Assembly (NCBI GenBank): GCA_024236495.1
Contig: JACKKJ010000002.1
Span: forward strand, 124,001 to 188,000
Source: Paracoccaceae bacterium
GTDB lineage: Bacteria; Pseudomonadota; Alphaproteobacteria; Rhodobacterales; Rhodobacteraceae
DNA length: 64,000 nucleotides
Direction of reading: 5' to 3'
Shown here one piece after another: positions 9,237-17,590 of this stretch (its first letter is position 1; every line of letters begins with the position of its first letter). A model generated the notes under the pieces. The model searched no databases and was not told where the DNA came from. It saw nothing but the letters and a program-made list of their open reading frames with translations. The position numbers were made by a program, and so were the translations under genes.

Positions 9237-9578
9237 ATGACGAACTTCCTGCGCCTGACCGCCGAGGCGGTCGAACCCGAACACGAACGTCCCGCACCCG
9301 AAAAGGTGATTTCGGGTGATCCCCAGTTCACGACCTGGAACCTTGAGGACCGCGACGGGCTTTACTGCGGCATCTGGCAGGCGACGCCCGGCAAATGGCG
9401 GATTTCCTACGACGAATGGGAATACATCCACATCCTCGAAGGGCGTTCGGTGATCACCTCGGACGACGGCACCGAATATCCGCTTCAGGCCGGCGACAGC
9501 TTCATCCTGCGTCCCGGTTTTTCGGGCACATGGGAGGTGATCGAAACGATCCGCAAGGAATACGTCATCCGGCTTTAG
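9237..9578 (+). CDS. Cupin domain protein (Cupin_3/DUF861 type, 113 aa)
   Basis: Single small beta-barrel cupin. The core runs from GIWQATPGKW to the C-terminus with YIHILEGRSVITSDDG and PLQAGDSFILRPGFSGTWE, the pattern of the (S)-ureidoglycine aminohydrolase-like Cupin_3 family. It lacks the full HxH metal set of classical cupins. ATG at 9237 follows CACGGAGACATC; earlier in-frame codons are unlikely to be used. It lies 77 bases after the binding-protein gene in the same direction, so it may be co-transcribed. Its substrate is unknown; such small cupins often sit beside amine or amino-acid catabolic genes. Confidence 0.85.
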   Translation: MTNFLRLTAEAVEPEHERPAPEKVISGDPQFTTWNLEDRDGLYCGIWQATPGKWRISYDEWEYIHILEGRSVITSDDGTEYPLQAGDSFILRPGFSGTWEVIETIRKEYVIRL

Positions 9579-9584
9579 GCCGGA

Positions 9585-10379
9585 TCAGACGCCCGGATCC
9601 TCCACCGCAACTTCTGTCGCGCCATAGATCGTCTCGGGAGAGACGATCTTCGGCGGCAGCTCGACACCGCGCGGCGACATCTCTGGCCCCAGGATACGGA
9701 GGGATTCTTCCTCTGACCGCACATAGACCTCGGTCGGGATGCTGACGCGCGACGCAAGGTCGATGATGTCGTGGTTGAAAAGCCGGATGCACCCGGCCGA
9801 GCCGGAATTGCCGATCGAGCTCAGGTCATTCGTGCCGTGGATCCGGAAGTAGCTGTCCTTGCCGCCGCGGTATAGGTAAAGCGCCCGCGCGCCAAGGGGG
9901 CTGGCGATGCCGCCCGGAACACCGCGCGCAAAGGGCCCGTAGACCTCAGGCTGGGTGCGCAGCATGTTCTTGGTGGGCGTCCAGCCCGGCCATTCCTTCT
10001 TCTGGCGGATCGTCGTGCGGCCGCGCAGCGCGAGCCCCGCGCGCCCCACCGCGATCGGATAGCGCCAGGCGGTGCCATCGGACATGACATAGTAAAGGAA
10101 CTTCGCGTAGGGATCGATCTCGATATCGCCCGGTGCACGGCTGCCTTCGTAGAACACAAGCTGGCGGCGGTTCGGCCAGGCAAGATATTGCGGCGGGACA
10201 GGCGGCAGGTGATAGCCGTTATCCTCCATCGCCTCGTATCCTTCGACCGGCGCGAACCCGTAGCGGCTGACTGGATCATCTGGGGTCTCTTCGGGCCTTG
10301 GCGCACAGGCGGCAAGCGCCGCGGATCCGGTCAGGGCAAGGAATGAGCGCCGCGAGGGCATCGGGGTAAGAACTGGCAT
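9585..10379 (-). CDS. L,D-transpeptidase (YkuD-type) lipoprotein
   Basis: Probable peptidoglycan cross-linking or protein-attaching enzyme of the cell envelope. The N-terminus has SRRSFLAL followed by a hydrophobic stretch and a lipobox ending LAAC, so export may be Tat-type with lipidation. The catalytic YkuD region has RIHGTND then GNSGSAGCIRLFNHD, with His and the nucleophilic Cys in the expected order about 20 residues apart. I choose ATG 10379 (264 aa); a GTG at 10406 would add nine residues. It is convergent with the cupin gene with only six bases between the stops. Confidence 0.9.
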   Translation of the reverse strand: MPVLTPMPSRRSFLALTGSAALAACAPRPEETPDDPVSRYGFAPVEGYEAMEDNGYHLPPVPPQYLAWPNRRQLVFYEGSRAPGDIEIDPYAKFLYYVMSDGTAWRYPIAVGRAGLALRGRTTIRQKKEWPGWTPTKNMLRTQPEVYGPFARGVPGGIASPLGARALYLYRGGKDSYFRIHGTNDLSSIGNSGSAGCIRLFNHDIIDLASRVSIPTEVYVRSEEESLRILGPEMSPRGVELPPKIVSPETIYGATEVAVEDPGV

Positions 10380-10459
10380 GGTCGGTCCGCGCAAATTTCC
10401 GTTCACGCATCCCTAGCAAGATTCTTCCCCGATGCGAAAGCGCCTTTCCTTCGTTCGTG

Positions 10460-12634
10460 CTACTCCGCGACCATTCCGATCGACCAGAACAGCGTTTCGC
10501 CCGAACTGTCATCGACACCGTCATTGTCGGTGACGACCCAGCCTTCGCCCGCGGCGTCGATGGCAAAGCCCTCGATCTTTTCGGCGGCATAGCCGTTCAG
10601 CGCCATCAGATCCGGCAGGAAGTCGCGAACCAGCTCCTTCTCGACCAGGGGAAGGTCACCCCCCAGGGGGGCGCCGACCATCTGGGCGGCGGGCACGCGG
10701 TAAAGCCGCTTCACCCTTGCCGCATCGCCGATCTGGTTGTCCCGTTCGACGATGTAGAACCAGTCACCATTCGCGGTGATCTCCGACAAGCCGATCCAGC
10801 CTTCGCCCTTGGGGTCCAGCGGATAGCGGACGGCCGTCCAGACGTTCTCTGCCGTGTCGTAGGCGACCAGCTTGACCTCTCCGGCGGCATCGTCCTTCCA
10901 TTCGCGCTGCACCGGCATCCACAGGACATCGCCAACCCTGGTGATCCCCTCGAACCCGAAGCGGATCTCGTGGGCGGCCAGTTCCGGCGGAAGGGCGACT
11001 TCCTTCTTGATCGCGCCCTTGGCGTTCACATTGTACAGCGCATGAGGGACAAGCTGGTCCGAGCGCCCTTCGGAGGCGACCCAGAACCCGCCCTTGCCGT
11101 CCAGCGTGATCCCCTCCATGTCCAGCTTCTGCGCGGGCATCCCGCCACGGGTGACCGGCAGGGCGGAAACGATCCGCGCCGGTTCTTGCGTCGCGTCGAT
11201 GGTGAAGATCGTGGGCTGGAAGCCGAAGAAGCTGTCGTTGACGGCGTAAAGCACGCCGGGCCTTTCGGCATCGGCCACCAGACCGGACAGGGCACCCCAG
11301 CCGATGAACTCCGCAGCACCCTGGGAAGTGATCATCGGATAGGCAGCGGGGGCATCCTGGCGTTCGTAGACCATGACATGCGCGCGTACGCCGCCGTCCT
11401 CGATCAGGTCCACCTCGTTCGCGGAGGCCAGAAGATTGCGCCCGGGGATCGCGACCATGCCTTCCGGGCTGACCCCCGAGGGCAGGATCTGGGTCAGGAC
11501 TGGCGCCGCCGGATCAGTGACATCGTAGACACCGATGACCGATCCGCGTTCGGAAGCCACGAAGACCATCGGCGTGCCGTCGAAGGTGGCGACCTCGATC
11601 GATTCCGGTTCGATCCCCTTCGCGTCGGACCGCTTGTCGGGATAGTGGCCGATCTGGGCGACCGCACGTTCGAAATCCAGGCCGCTGTCGTAAAGAACCG
11701 ATCCGTCGCGGTTGAAGATCGTCCAGCCGCGCGATCCGCCCTCGTAGTCGCCTTCGTTGGCGACGACCAGGTGATCGTTGTCCAGCCATTTGATCCCGTC
11801 GGGCTCGCGCTTGCGGTCAACCTGCGTTTCGGTGAAGCGGATCGCGCCGCGTTCGTCGGTCAGGTCCACGCCCTCAAGCGTCACAGCGCCGGCCGAAAAG
11901 TGCCCCGCGACGGCGCCGTCGGTTCCGATGATCACGATGTGGTTGTTTTCCTGAAGCGTCACCGCGATCTCGCCCGCCCCGTTCACGTCGACGAATTCCG
12001 GTTCGGGGTCTTCGGGCGCGATTCCGGCAAGGCCGGTCACCTCGATCCGCTGCAGGGCCGCGCAGTCTGCCGCGCCCTTAGTCACCGGCAGCTTGACGAC
12101 ATATCCGGCGGGCATCTGCGGTATCTGGCCATCGTTCAGATCCTCGTCGCGTTCGTTTTCGATCGCGATGGCAAGGAAAGACCCGTCGCGGGCGCGCGCC
12201 ACCGAATCAGGCTGACCGCCAAGATCGCATTCCGCGACGACCGCCCTGGCCGCCAGGTCGATCGTGACCAGCTTCCCCGAAGGTTCTGCATAGCTTTCAG
12301 AAGTGTTGACGGCGGCAAAGGCGCGATCGCCTATGACGACGGCGGTGGTGGGTTCACCCCCCATCGCAATATTGCCAAGCGGCATGGGCGCCTTCGGGTC
12401 GGAAATGTCGACCATGCCCACCACGCCCAGCGGGCTGTCGGTGTAGATCAGCGTCATCCCGTCTTCGGTGGCCGAAATGATCTCGGCCGAACTGGGGCGG
12501 TTCGTGTCTTCTCCGGCCGCCATGTTCAGGGGCGTGGCGAAGGTCGCGACGCGGTTGAAGGACATTTCGGCATGGGCGGGCATCGACGCGCAAAGCGCGA
12601 TGCCCGACACAAGAAGGCGTGAAGTAGCTTGCAT
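10460..12634 (-). CDS. Secreted esterase/phytase-like beta-propeller protein (724 aa)
   Basis: The mature protein is periplasmic or secreted: the signal peptide ends near MPAHA-E (residue 22). The N-terminal 400 residues look like a choice-of-anchor-I type propeller with repeated TSES, FVASERGSVIGVYDV and LLASANEV blades. The C-terminal half resembles the esterase-like/phytase-like family, with KLDMEGITLDGKGGFWVASEG and a final KIEGFAIDAAGEGWVVTDNDG calcium-type loop. Activity on phosphate esters is therefore plausible but unproven. Upstream on its strand are a candidate Pho box and a perfect hairpin covering its ribosome site, which fits control by phosphate starvation. Confidence 0.85.
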   Translation of the reverse strand: MQATSRLLVSGIALCASMPAHAEMSFNRVATFATPLNMAAGEDTNRPSSAEIISATEDGMTLIYTDSPLGVVGMVDISDPKAPMPLGNIAMGGEPTTAVVIGDRAFAAVNTSESYAEPSGKLVTIDLAARAVVAECDLGGQPDSVARARDGSFLAIAIENERDEDLNDGQIPQMPAGYVVKLPVTKGAADCAALQRIEVTGLAGIAPEDPEPEFVDVNGAGEIAVTLQENNHIVIIGTDGAVAGHFSAGAVTLEGVDLTDERGAIRFTETQVDRKREPDGIKWLDNDHLVVANEGDYEGGSRGWTIFNRDGSVLYDSGLDFERAVAQIGHYPDKRSDAKGIEPESIEVATFDGTPMVFVASERGSVIGVYDVTDPAAPVLTQILPSGVSPEGMVAIPGRNLLASANEVDLIEDGGVRAHVMVYERQDAPAAYPMITSQGAAEFIGWGALSGLVADAERPGVLYAVNDSFFGFQPTIFTIDATQEPARIVSALPVTRGGMPAQKLDMEGITLDGKGGFWVASEGRSDQLVPHALYNVNAKGAIKKEVALPPELAAHEIRFGFEGITRVGDVLWMPVQREWKDDAAGEVKLVAYDTAENVWTAVRYPLDPKGEGWIGLSEITANGDWFYIVERDNQIGDAARVKRLYRVPAAQMVGAPLGGDLPLVEKELVRDFLPDLMALNGYAAEKIEGFAIDAAGEGWVVTDNDGVDDSSGETLFWSIGMVAE

Positions 12635-12637
12635 GAT

Positions 12638-12672
12638 CCATTCCCTGTTACGGATATCCGTTCAGGGAATGG
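12638..12672 (-). promoter_or_regulatory. Long palindrome covering the ribosome site of the phytase-like gene
   Basis: Outer arms CCATTCCCTG and CAGGGAATGG are perfectly complementary. Between them lies a second perfect palindrome, ACGGATATCCGT. On the minus strand the downstream arm contains AGGGA, the only good ribosome site, 7 bases before ATG 12634. The RNA hairpin would hide the site; as DNA it could be an operator. Confidence 0.7.
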
Positions 12673-12681
12673 ACCGTCTCC

Positions 12682-12699
12682 GTGACAGCCCCGTGACCG
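12682..12699 (-). promoter_or_regulatory. Candidate Pho box upstream of the phytase-like gene
   Basis: On the minus strand CGGTCAC-GGGG-CTGTCAC forms an 11-base-phased direct repeat close to the PhoB consensus CTGTCAT-N4-CTGTCAT. It sits 48 bases upstream of the ATG of a phytase-like secreted protein, a typical PhoB target type. Confidence 0.55.
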
Positions 12700-12735
12700 T
12701 CCTGCGAAGGTTTTGCAAACGCCGTCGCCCGGCAA

Positions 12736-13941
12736 TCACCCGACGACGTTGAACTCCGGCCCGTAGGGGTAATGGGTGATGTCCTCGGCCCCGTCCTCGG
12801 TCACGACAAGGATATCGTGCTCGCGGTAGCCGCCCGCACCCGGCTGGCCTTCGGGGATGGTCAGCATCGGCTCCATCGAGATCACCATGCCGGGTTCCAG
12901 GACGGTGTCGATATCCTCGCGCAGTTCCAGCCCCGCCTCGCGGCCATAGTAGTGCGAAAGCACCCCGAACGAATGGCCATAGCCGAAGGTCCGGTACTGC
13001 AGAAGTTGCCGTTCCTCGAAGAAATCGTTGATCTTCGCGGTCACCTCGGCGCAGGAAACGCCGGGCTTCAGCAGGCTCATGCCGTATTCGTGCGCCGCCA
13101 CGTTCGCCTCCCAGATCTTCAGCGAGGCCGCGTCCACTTCGCGCACGAACAAGGTCCGTTCCAGCGCGGTGTAGTAGCCGGAAATCATCGGGAAGGTGTT
13201 CAGCGACAGGATATCGCCGGTTTCCAGCTTGCGCGCCGTCACCGGGTTGTGCGCGCCGTCGGTGTTGATGCCCGACTGGAACCAGACCCAGGTATCGCGG
13301 TATTCCGCGTCCGGAAAGCGGCGCGCGATCTCGCGCTCCATCGCGTCGCGGCCGGCCATGGCCACGTCGATTTCGCGGGCACCAACGGCGATCGCCTCGC
13401 GGATCGCGTAGCCGCCGACGTCGGCGGTATTGGCGCCAGCCCGGATCAGGGCGATTTCGGCGGGCGATTTCATCATCCGCTGTTTCATCGTCGCGGGCGC
13501 GATATCGAGGGTCTGCGACGGCGCCAGAAATGCCTTGAGCTTTTCGGACTGCAGCAGCGTCAGGTGATCCGCCTCGTAGCCGATGACCTTGCCCGACCCC
13601 GTGACCGACAGGATCGCGCGCCAGTAGTTGTCGCGCTGCCAGTCGGTGTAGGTGATGTTGTCCCCATGGCTGCGGCGCCAGGGCTGGGCCGCATCGATCC
13701 CGGCGCTGATGGTGACGTCCTGCGTCGCGGTGACGACAAGGCCGTAGGGCCGCCCGAAGGAACAATAGAGAAAGCCCGAGTAGTAGGCGATGTTGTGCAT
13801 CGAGGTGAGCACGCAGGCATCGACCCCCTGGTCGGCCATGATCCGGCGCAGGCCGGCCAGGCGCGCGTCGTATTCGGATGCGGCGAAGGGCAGGATCTTG
13901 TCGCCCTGGTGGAAACGGTATTGCTGCGGACGTTCCGTCAT
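12736..13941 (-). CDS. Creatinase (creatine amidinohydrolase, 401 aa)
   Basis: Hydrolyses creatine to sarcosine and urea. The sequence follows Pseudomonas creatinase along its whole length, including CSFGRPYGLVVT, YTDWQRDNYW, FQSGINTDGAHNPVT, GYYTALERTLF and FGYGHSFG. Known substrate-contact residues are all kept: Phe62, Arg64, His231, Glu261, His323, Arg334 and Glu357 (the last five are one lower than in the Pseudomonas numbering). It has the pita-bread fold of M24 enzymes without peptidase metals. ATG 13941 has GTGAGG before it. The gene is divergent from an ABC importer operon, suggesting uptake and use of creatine or a close relative. No sarcosine oxidase or urease lies in the window. Confidence 0.93.
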   Translation of the reverse strand: MTERPQQYRFHQGDKILPFAASEYDARLAGLRRIMADQGVDACVLTSMHNIAYYSGFLYCSFGRPYGLVVTATQDVTISAGIDAAQPWRRSHGDNITYTDWQRDNYWRAILSVTGSGKVIGYEADHLTLLQSEKLKAFLAPSQTLDIAPATMKQRMMKSPAEIALIRAGANTADVGGYAIREAIAVGAREIDVAMAGRDAMEREIARRFPDAEYRDTWVWFQSGINTDGAHNPVTARKLETGDILSLNTFPMISGYYTALERTLFVREVDAASLKIWEANVAAHEYGMSLLKPGVSCAEVTAKINDFFEERQLLQYRTFGYGHSFGVLSHYYGREAGLELREDIDTVLEPGMVISMEPMLTIPEGQPGAGGYREHDILVVTEDGAEDITHYPYGPEFNVVG

Positions 13942-14049
13942 TGGTTCAGACCTCACTTGATGGGGCCCGAACGGCTTCGAAGACCCCGAAAGGTCCCGGC
14001 GTACAGGACTTGGGCGGATCGCTCCGCAAGCGTCGGGGCGGGTGCCCCT

Positions 14050-14068
14050 GTGGCGACGCCATCGCCAC
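14050..14068. promoter_or_regulatory. Inverted repeat between the divergent creatinase and ABC operon
   Basis: GTGGCGA and TCGCCAC arms pair perfectly around a 5-base spacer, midway in the 267-base region between creatinase (start 13941) and the first permease (start 14209). A shorter repeat, GGTGG-CTGGA-CCACC, lies at 14156-14170. Either could be an operator shared by both directions. I see no known riboswitch in this region. Confidence 0.4.
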
Positions 14069-14208
14069 GGCCTGCCGCCTGAGTAGCGTGCGGCGCGCCC
14101 CATGGCCCGCCGAAAAACGACATTCGGAGCGCCTTCTTCCGCCTTTGCAGCAACTGGTGGCTGGACCACCGCGTGCCTTCCTCCTAGCCTGCGCCACGAG
14201 GGGTCCGC

Positions 14209-15156
14209 ATGCAACGCTTTCTGCTCAGACGTCTGGTCTCATTGGCACTCAGCCTTCTGGCCGCAAGCCTCGCGATCTTTCTGGTGATCGAGGTCGTGCC
14301 GGGCGATCCCGCGTCCTACATGCTCGGTCTGAACGCGAGCCCCGAGACGGTCGCGGCGCTGCGCGACCAGCTGGGGCTGAATGCCGCGCCCCCCGCGCGC
14401 TACCTTGCCTGGCTCGGCGGCATGATCCGGGGCGATTTCGGCATTTCCTACACCTACAAGGTGCCTGTGGCCGACCTTGTCCTGCAGCGCCTTCAGGTGT
14501 CGCTGCCGCTTGCGCTTTATGCCCTGGCGCTGACCGCGATGCTGGCGTTTCCGGCGGGGCTCGTCGCCGCGGCGCGGCGCGGGCGCGCGGCGGACGCCGC
14601 AGTGATGGGGGCGACGCAACTGGGCATCGCACTGCCGAACTTCTGGTTCGCGATGCTTCTGGTTCTTGTCTTTTCCCTGCACTGGCAGGTCTTTCCGGCG
14701 GGCGGCTTTCCGGGTTGGGACAGCGGGCTCGGGGCCGGAATCGCCGCGCTGACGCTGCCGGCCGTCGCGCTCGCGCTGCCGCAAGCCGCGATCCTTGCGC
14801 GTGTCCTGCGTTCGGCCCTGATCGAGACCGAGGGACAGGACTACATCCGAACCGCGCGCGCCAAGGGGCTGACCCGCGGCCAGACCATGCTCCGCCACGC
14901 GCTGAGAAACGCGATGATCCCGGTCATGACGATCCTCGGCATGCAGTTCTCCTTCCTGCTGGCCGGTGCCATCATCATCGAGAATGTCTTCTACCTGCCC
15001 GGACTTGGCAGACTGATCTTTCAGGCCATCACCCAGCGCGACCTGATCGTGGTTGAATCCGTCGTGATGATCCTGGTCTTCGCCGTGATCCTCGTGACCT
15101 TCCTCGTCGATCTGGCCTATGCCGCCATCGACCCGCGGCTCCGGCGGCGCGCATGA
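14209..15156 (+). CDS. ABC transporter permease, peptide family (DppB-like, 315 aa)
   Basis: Inner-membrane channel subunit of a peptide/opine-type importer. It starts with QRFLLRRLVSLALSLL, has an FLVIEVVPGDPASYMLGLNAS loop typical of the DppB group, about six membrane segments, and the EAA-type cytoplasmic loop TARAKGLTRGQTMLRHALRN (about 225-244) that contacts the ATPase. ATG 14209 has GAGGGG upstream. Its stop overlaps the next permease start in ATGA. It is first in the operon; unusually, no binding-protein gene precedes it. Confidence 0.93.
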   Translation: MQRFLLRRLVSLALSLLAASLAIFLVIEVVPGDPASYMLGLNASPETVAALRDQLGLNAAPPARYLAWLGGMIRGDFGISYTYKVPVADLVLQRLQVSLPLALYALALTAMLAFPAGLVAAARRGRAADAAVMGATQLGIALPNFWFAMLLVLVFSLHWQVFPAGGFPGWDSGLGAGIAALTLPAVALALPQAAILARVLRSALIETEGQDYIRTARAKGLTRGQTMLRHALRNAMIPVMTILGMQFSFLLAGAIIIENVFYLPGLGRLIFQAITQRDLIVVESVVMILVFAVILVTFLVDLAYAAIDPRLRRRA

Positions 15157-15965
15157 AGGCGTCGCTCTATCTCGGCCTTGCGCTGGCCCTTGCCGCGCTT
15201 CTGGCGGCGGCGGCGTCGCTGATCTGGACGCCCCATGACGTCACGGCCCTGTCGATCGCCGACAAGCTGAAACCGCCCAGTGCCGGACATTGGCTGGGCA
15301 CCGACCATTTCGGTCGCGACATCGCGTCGATGCTGATGGCGGGCGCGCGTACCTCGATCGCTGTCGCGCTGGTCGCGGTGGGCATCGGGATGGGCTTCGG
15401 CGTGCCGCTTGGCCTGCTGGCGGCGGCCCGGCACGGCAGCATCGTGGACGAAGCCGTGATGCGCGGCAACGACCTGATCTTTGCCTTCCCCTCGCTGGTG
15501 ATCGCCATCCTCATCACCGCGGTCTTCGGCCCCTCTGCCGTCAACGCGATCCTGGCCATCGGCATCTTCAACATTCCGGTCTTCGCCCGTGTCGCGCGCG
15601 GCGGGGCGCTTTCGCTCTGGACGCTGGATTTCATCCGCGCGGCCGAGGTCGCGGGCAAGGGGCCGGCGCGCATTTCCGCCGAACACATCCTGCCCAACAT
15701 CGCGAGCCTCTTGATCGTGCAGGGCACCATCCAGTTCTCGCTGGGCATCCTGGCCGAGGCGGGCCTGTCCTATGTGGGCCTCGGTGCCCAGCCCCCGACC
15801 CCAAGCTGGGGCCGCATGCTTGCGGAGGCGCAGACCATGGTCACGCTGGCCCCGCATGTCGCGATCTTTCCCGGTCTCGCAATCGTGCTGACCGTCTTCG
15901 GGCTGAACCTTCTGGGCGACGGTTTGCGCGACCGGCTGGACCCGCGGCTGAGGGCGCGGACATGA
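15153..15965 (+). CDS. ABC transporter permease, peptide family (DppC-like, 270 aa)
   Basis: Second membrane subunit of the importer. It shows the DppC-type entry LIWTPHDVTALSIADKLKPP then HWLGTDHFGRDIASMLMAGA, and the EAA loop with AAEVAGKGPARISAEHILPN. It has about five or six membrane segments and the usual 270-aa length. It overlaps its neighbours on both sides by ATGA junctions, so all three transport genes are translationally coupled. Confidence 0.93.
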   Translation: MKASLYLGLALALAALLAAAASLIWTPHDVTALSIADKLKPPSAGHWLGTDHFGRDIASMLMAGARTSIAVALVAVGIGMGFGVPLGLLAAARHGSIVDEAVMRGNDLIFAFPSLVIAILITAVFGPSAVNAILAIGIFNIPVFARVARGGALSLWTLDFIRAAEVAGKGPARISAEHILPNIASLLIVQGTIQFSLGILAEAGLSYVGLGAQPPTPSWGRMLAEAQTMVTLAPHVAIFPGLAIVLTVFGLNLLGDGLRDRLDPRLRART

Positions 15966-17590
15966 CGCTGCTTTCGGTCCGCAACCTGTCGCTGTCCATC
16001 GGCCGGCATCCGATCCTGTCGGATGTCTCTTTCGACATCGGCGAAGGGCAGATCTTCGGGCTGGTGGGCGAAAGCGGTTCGGGCAAGTCGATGACCGCGC
16101 TGGCGCTCATGGGGCTCGCGCCCGCATCCGCGCGGGTCCGCGGCACGGCGCAGTTCGGTGGCATCGACCTTCTGGCGCAGACCGAACGGCAGATGACCCG
16201 GCTGCGCGGACGCGACATCGGCATGATCTTCCAGGAACCGATGACCGCGCTCAACCCGATGAAGACGATCGGCGATCAGGTGGCGGAAACACTGCTGGTG
16301 CACCGTGCGGTATCCCGGGCCGCGACCCGGACAGACGCGCAGGCCGTCGCCGCCGAGAAACTCGCGCGCGTCGGCCTGCCCACCGACCGATTTCCGCTGT
16401 CGCTTTATCCGCACGAACTGTCCGGCGGGCAGCGCCAGCGGGTCGCCATCGCCATGGCCATCGCCCTGCGCCCCCGGCTTCTGATCGCTGACGAGCCGAC
16501 GACCGCACTGGACGTGACGACACAGGCCCAGATCCTCGACCTCCTGCGCGGCCTTGCCGCGGACGAGGGCCTGGCGCTCCTGCTCATCACCCACGATCTT
16601 GCCGTGGTCGCGGATATGGCCCGGCAGCTCGCCGTCATGCAGGGTGGCCGGATCGTCGAGACGGGGGCGACGGAACCGCTGTTCCGCGCCCCCCGGCAGG
16701 ACTACACCCGGCGGCTCCTCCGGGCGGCCGAACACCGGCCGGCCCGCCGCCCGCCCGCCAGAAGCACGGACAGCAGCGCCCCGCTCCTCAGCGTCGAAGG
16801 TGCCGTCAGGGACTACATCCTGCCCCGCCCTTCGGCCTTTGCGCCCCATCCGCTGCTGCGCGCGGTAGATCGGGTCAGCTTCTCGATCCGACCGGGCGAA
16901 AGCCTTGGCCTTGTCGGGGAATCGGGTTGCGGCAAGTCCACGCTGACGCGCGCGATCCTCGGGCTCGACCCGCTGCAGGGCGGCGCGATCCGGCTTGGAC
17001 AGGCACCGGTGACAGCGGGGCGCACCATGCCGGCGGCGCTGCGCGCAAGGATGCAGGTGGTCTTTCAGGATCCCTACGGCAGCTTCAATCCCCGCCACCG
17101 GGTGAGCCGCCTGGTGGCAGAGCCCTTTCACCTGACCGGACGCCCGCCCGACGCCGACCGCCGCATCGCCGCCGCGCTCGAGGAGGTTGGGCTTTCGGCC
17201 GCCGACAGGCACAAGTACATTCACGAGTTTTCGGGCGGGCAGCGCCAACGGATCGCCATCGCCCGCGCGCTGATCATCCGGCCCGACCTGATCGTTCTGG
17301 ACGAAGCCGTGTCGGCCCTGGACGTAAGGGTGCGAGCGCAGGTTCTGGACCTTCTTGCGCGGCTTCAGGAAAGCCACGGTCTTGCCTATCTGTTCATCAG
17401 CCACGACCTGTCGGTCGTCAGGGCCGTGACCGACCGCGTTCTGGTGATGCAGTCCGGCCGCATCGTCGAGGAGGGCGCGACGGAAGACGTCTTTGCCGAT
17501 CCCCGGCACGACTATACCCGCCGCCTGATTGCGGCGGCCCCGAAGATACCCGAGACCTGGAAGGAAGACGCCGATGCAGACGCAGATTGA
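15962..17590 (+). CDS. Fused double ATPase of a peptide-type ABC importer (DppD-DppF fusion, 542 aa)
   Basis: Cytoplasmic motor of the importer carrying both ATP-binding domains in one chain. The first half has GESGSGKS (Walker A, about 37-44), [15 protein letters not shown], and [11 protein letters not shown]. The second half has [24 protein letters not shown] and [12 protein letters not shown]. Note that the Walker B of the second half ends DEAVS rather than the usual DEPTS, a conservative change seen in some DppF proteins. ATG 15962 overlaps the permease stop. Its own last 17 bases overlap the aldehyde dehydrogenase start, so transport and oxidation genes are one operon. Confidence 0.94.
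   Translation: MTLLSVRNLSLSIGRHPILSDVSFDIGEGQIFGLVGESGSGKSMTALALMGLAPASARVRGTAQFGGIDLLAQTERQMTRLRGRDIGMIFQEPMTALNPMKTIGDQVAETLLVHRAVSRAATRTDAQAVAAEKLARVGLPTDRFPLSLYPHELSGGQRQRVAIAMAIALRPRLLIADEPTTALDVTTQAQILDLLRGLAADEGLALLLITHDLAVVADMARQLAVMQGGRIVETGATEPLFRAPRQDYTRRLLRAAEHRPARRPPARSTDSSAPLLSVEGAVRDYILPRPSAFAPHPLLRAVDRVSFSIRPGESLGLVGESGCGKSTLTRAILGLDPLQGGAIRLGQAPVTAGRTMPAALRARMQVVFQDPYGSFNPRHRVSRLVAEPFHLTGRPPDADRRIAAALEEVGLSAADRHKYIHEFSGGQRQRIAIARALIIRPDLIVLDEAVSALDVRVRAQVLDLLARLQESHGLAYLFISHDLSVVRAVTDRVLVMQSGRIVEEGATEDVFADPRHDYTRRLIAAAPKIPETWKEDADADAD

Noticed and set aside
10457..12622. Long plus-strand open frame (721 codons) opposite the phytase-like gene
   Set aside because: It is an antisense shadow typical of GC-rich DNA: rich in Arg, His, Gly and Asp, no domain, no ribosome site, and it mirrors a gene with signal peptide and clear homology.
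13942..14208. Possible guanidine (ykkC) riboswitch before the importer operon
   Set aside because: Considered because of the guanidino substrate, but I could not find the conserved core motifs; only simple inverted repeats are seen.
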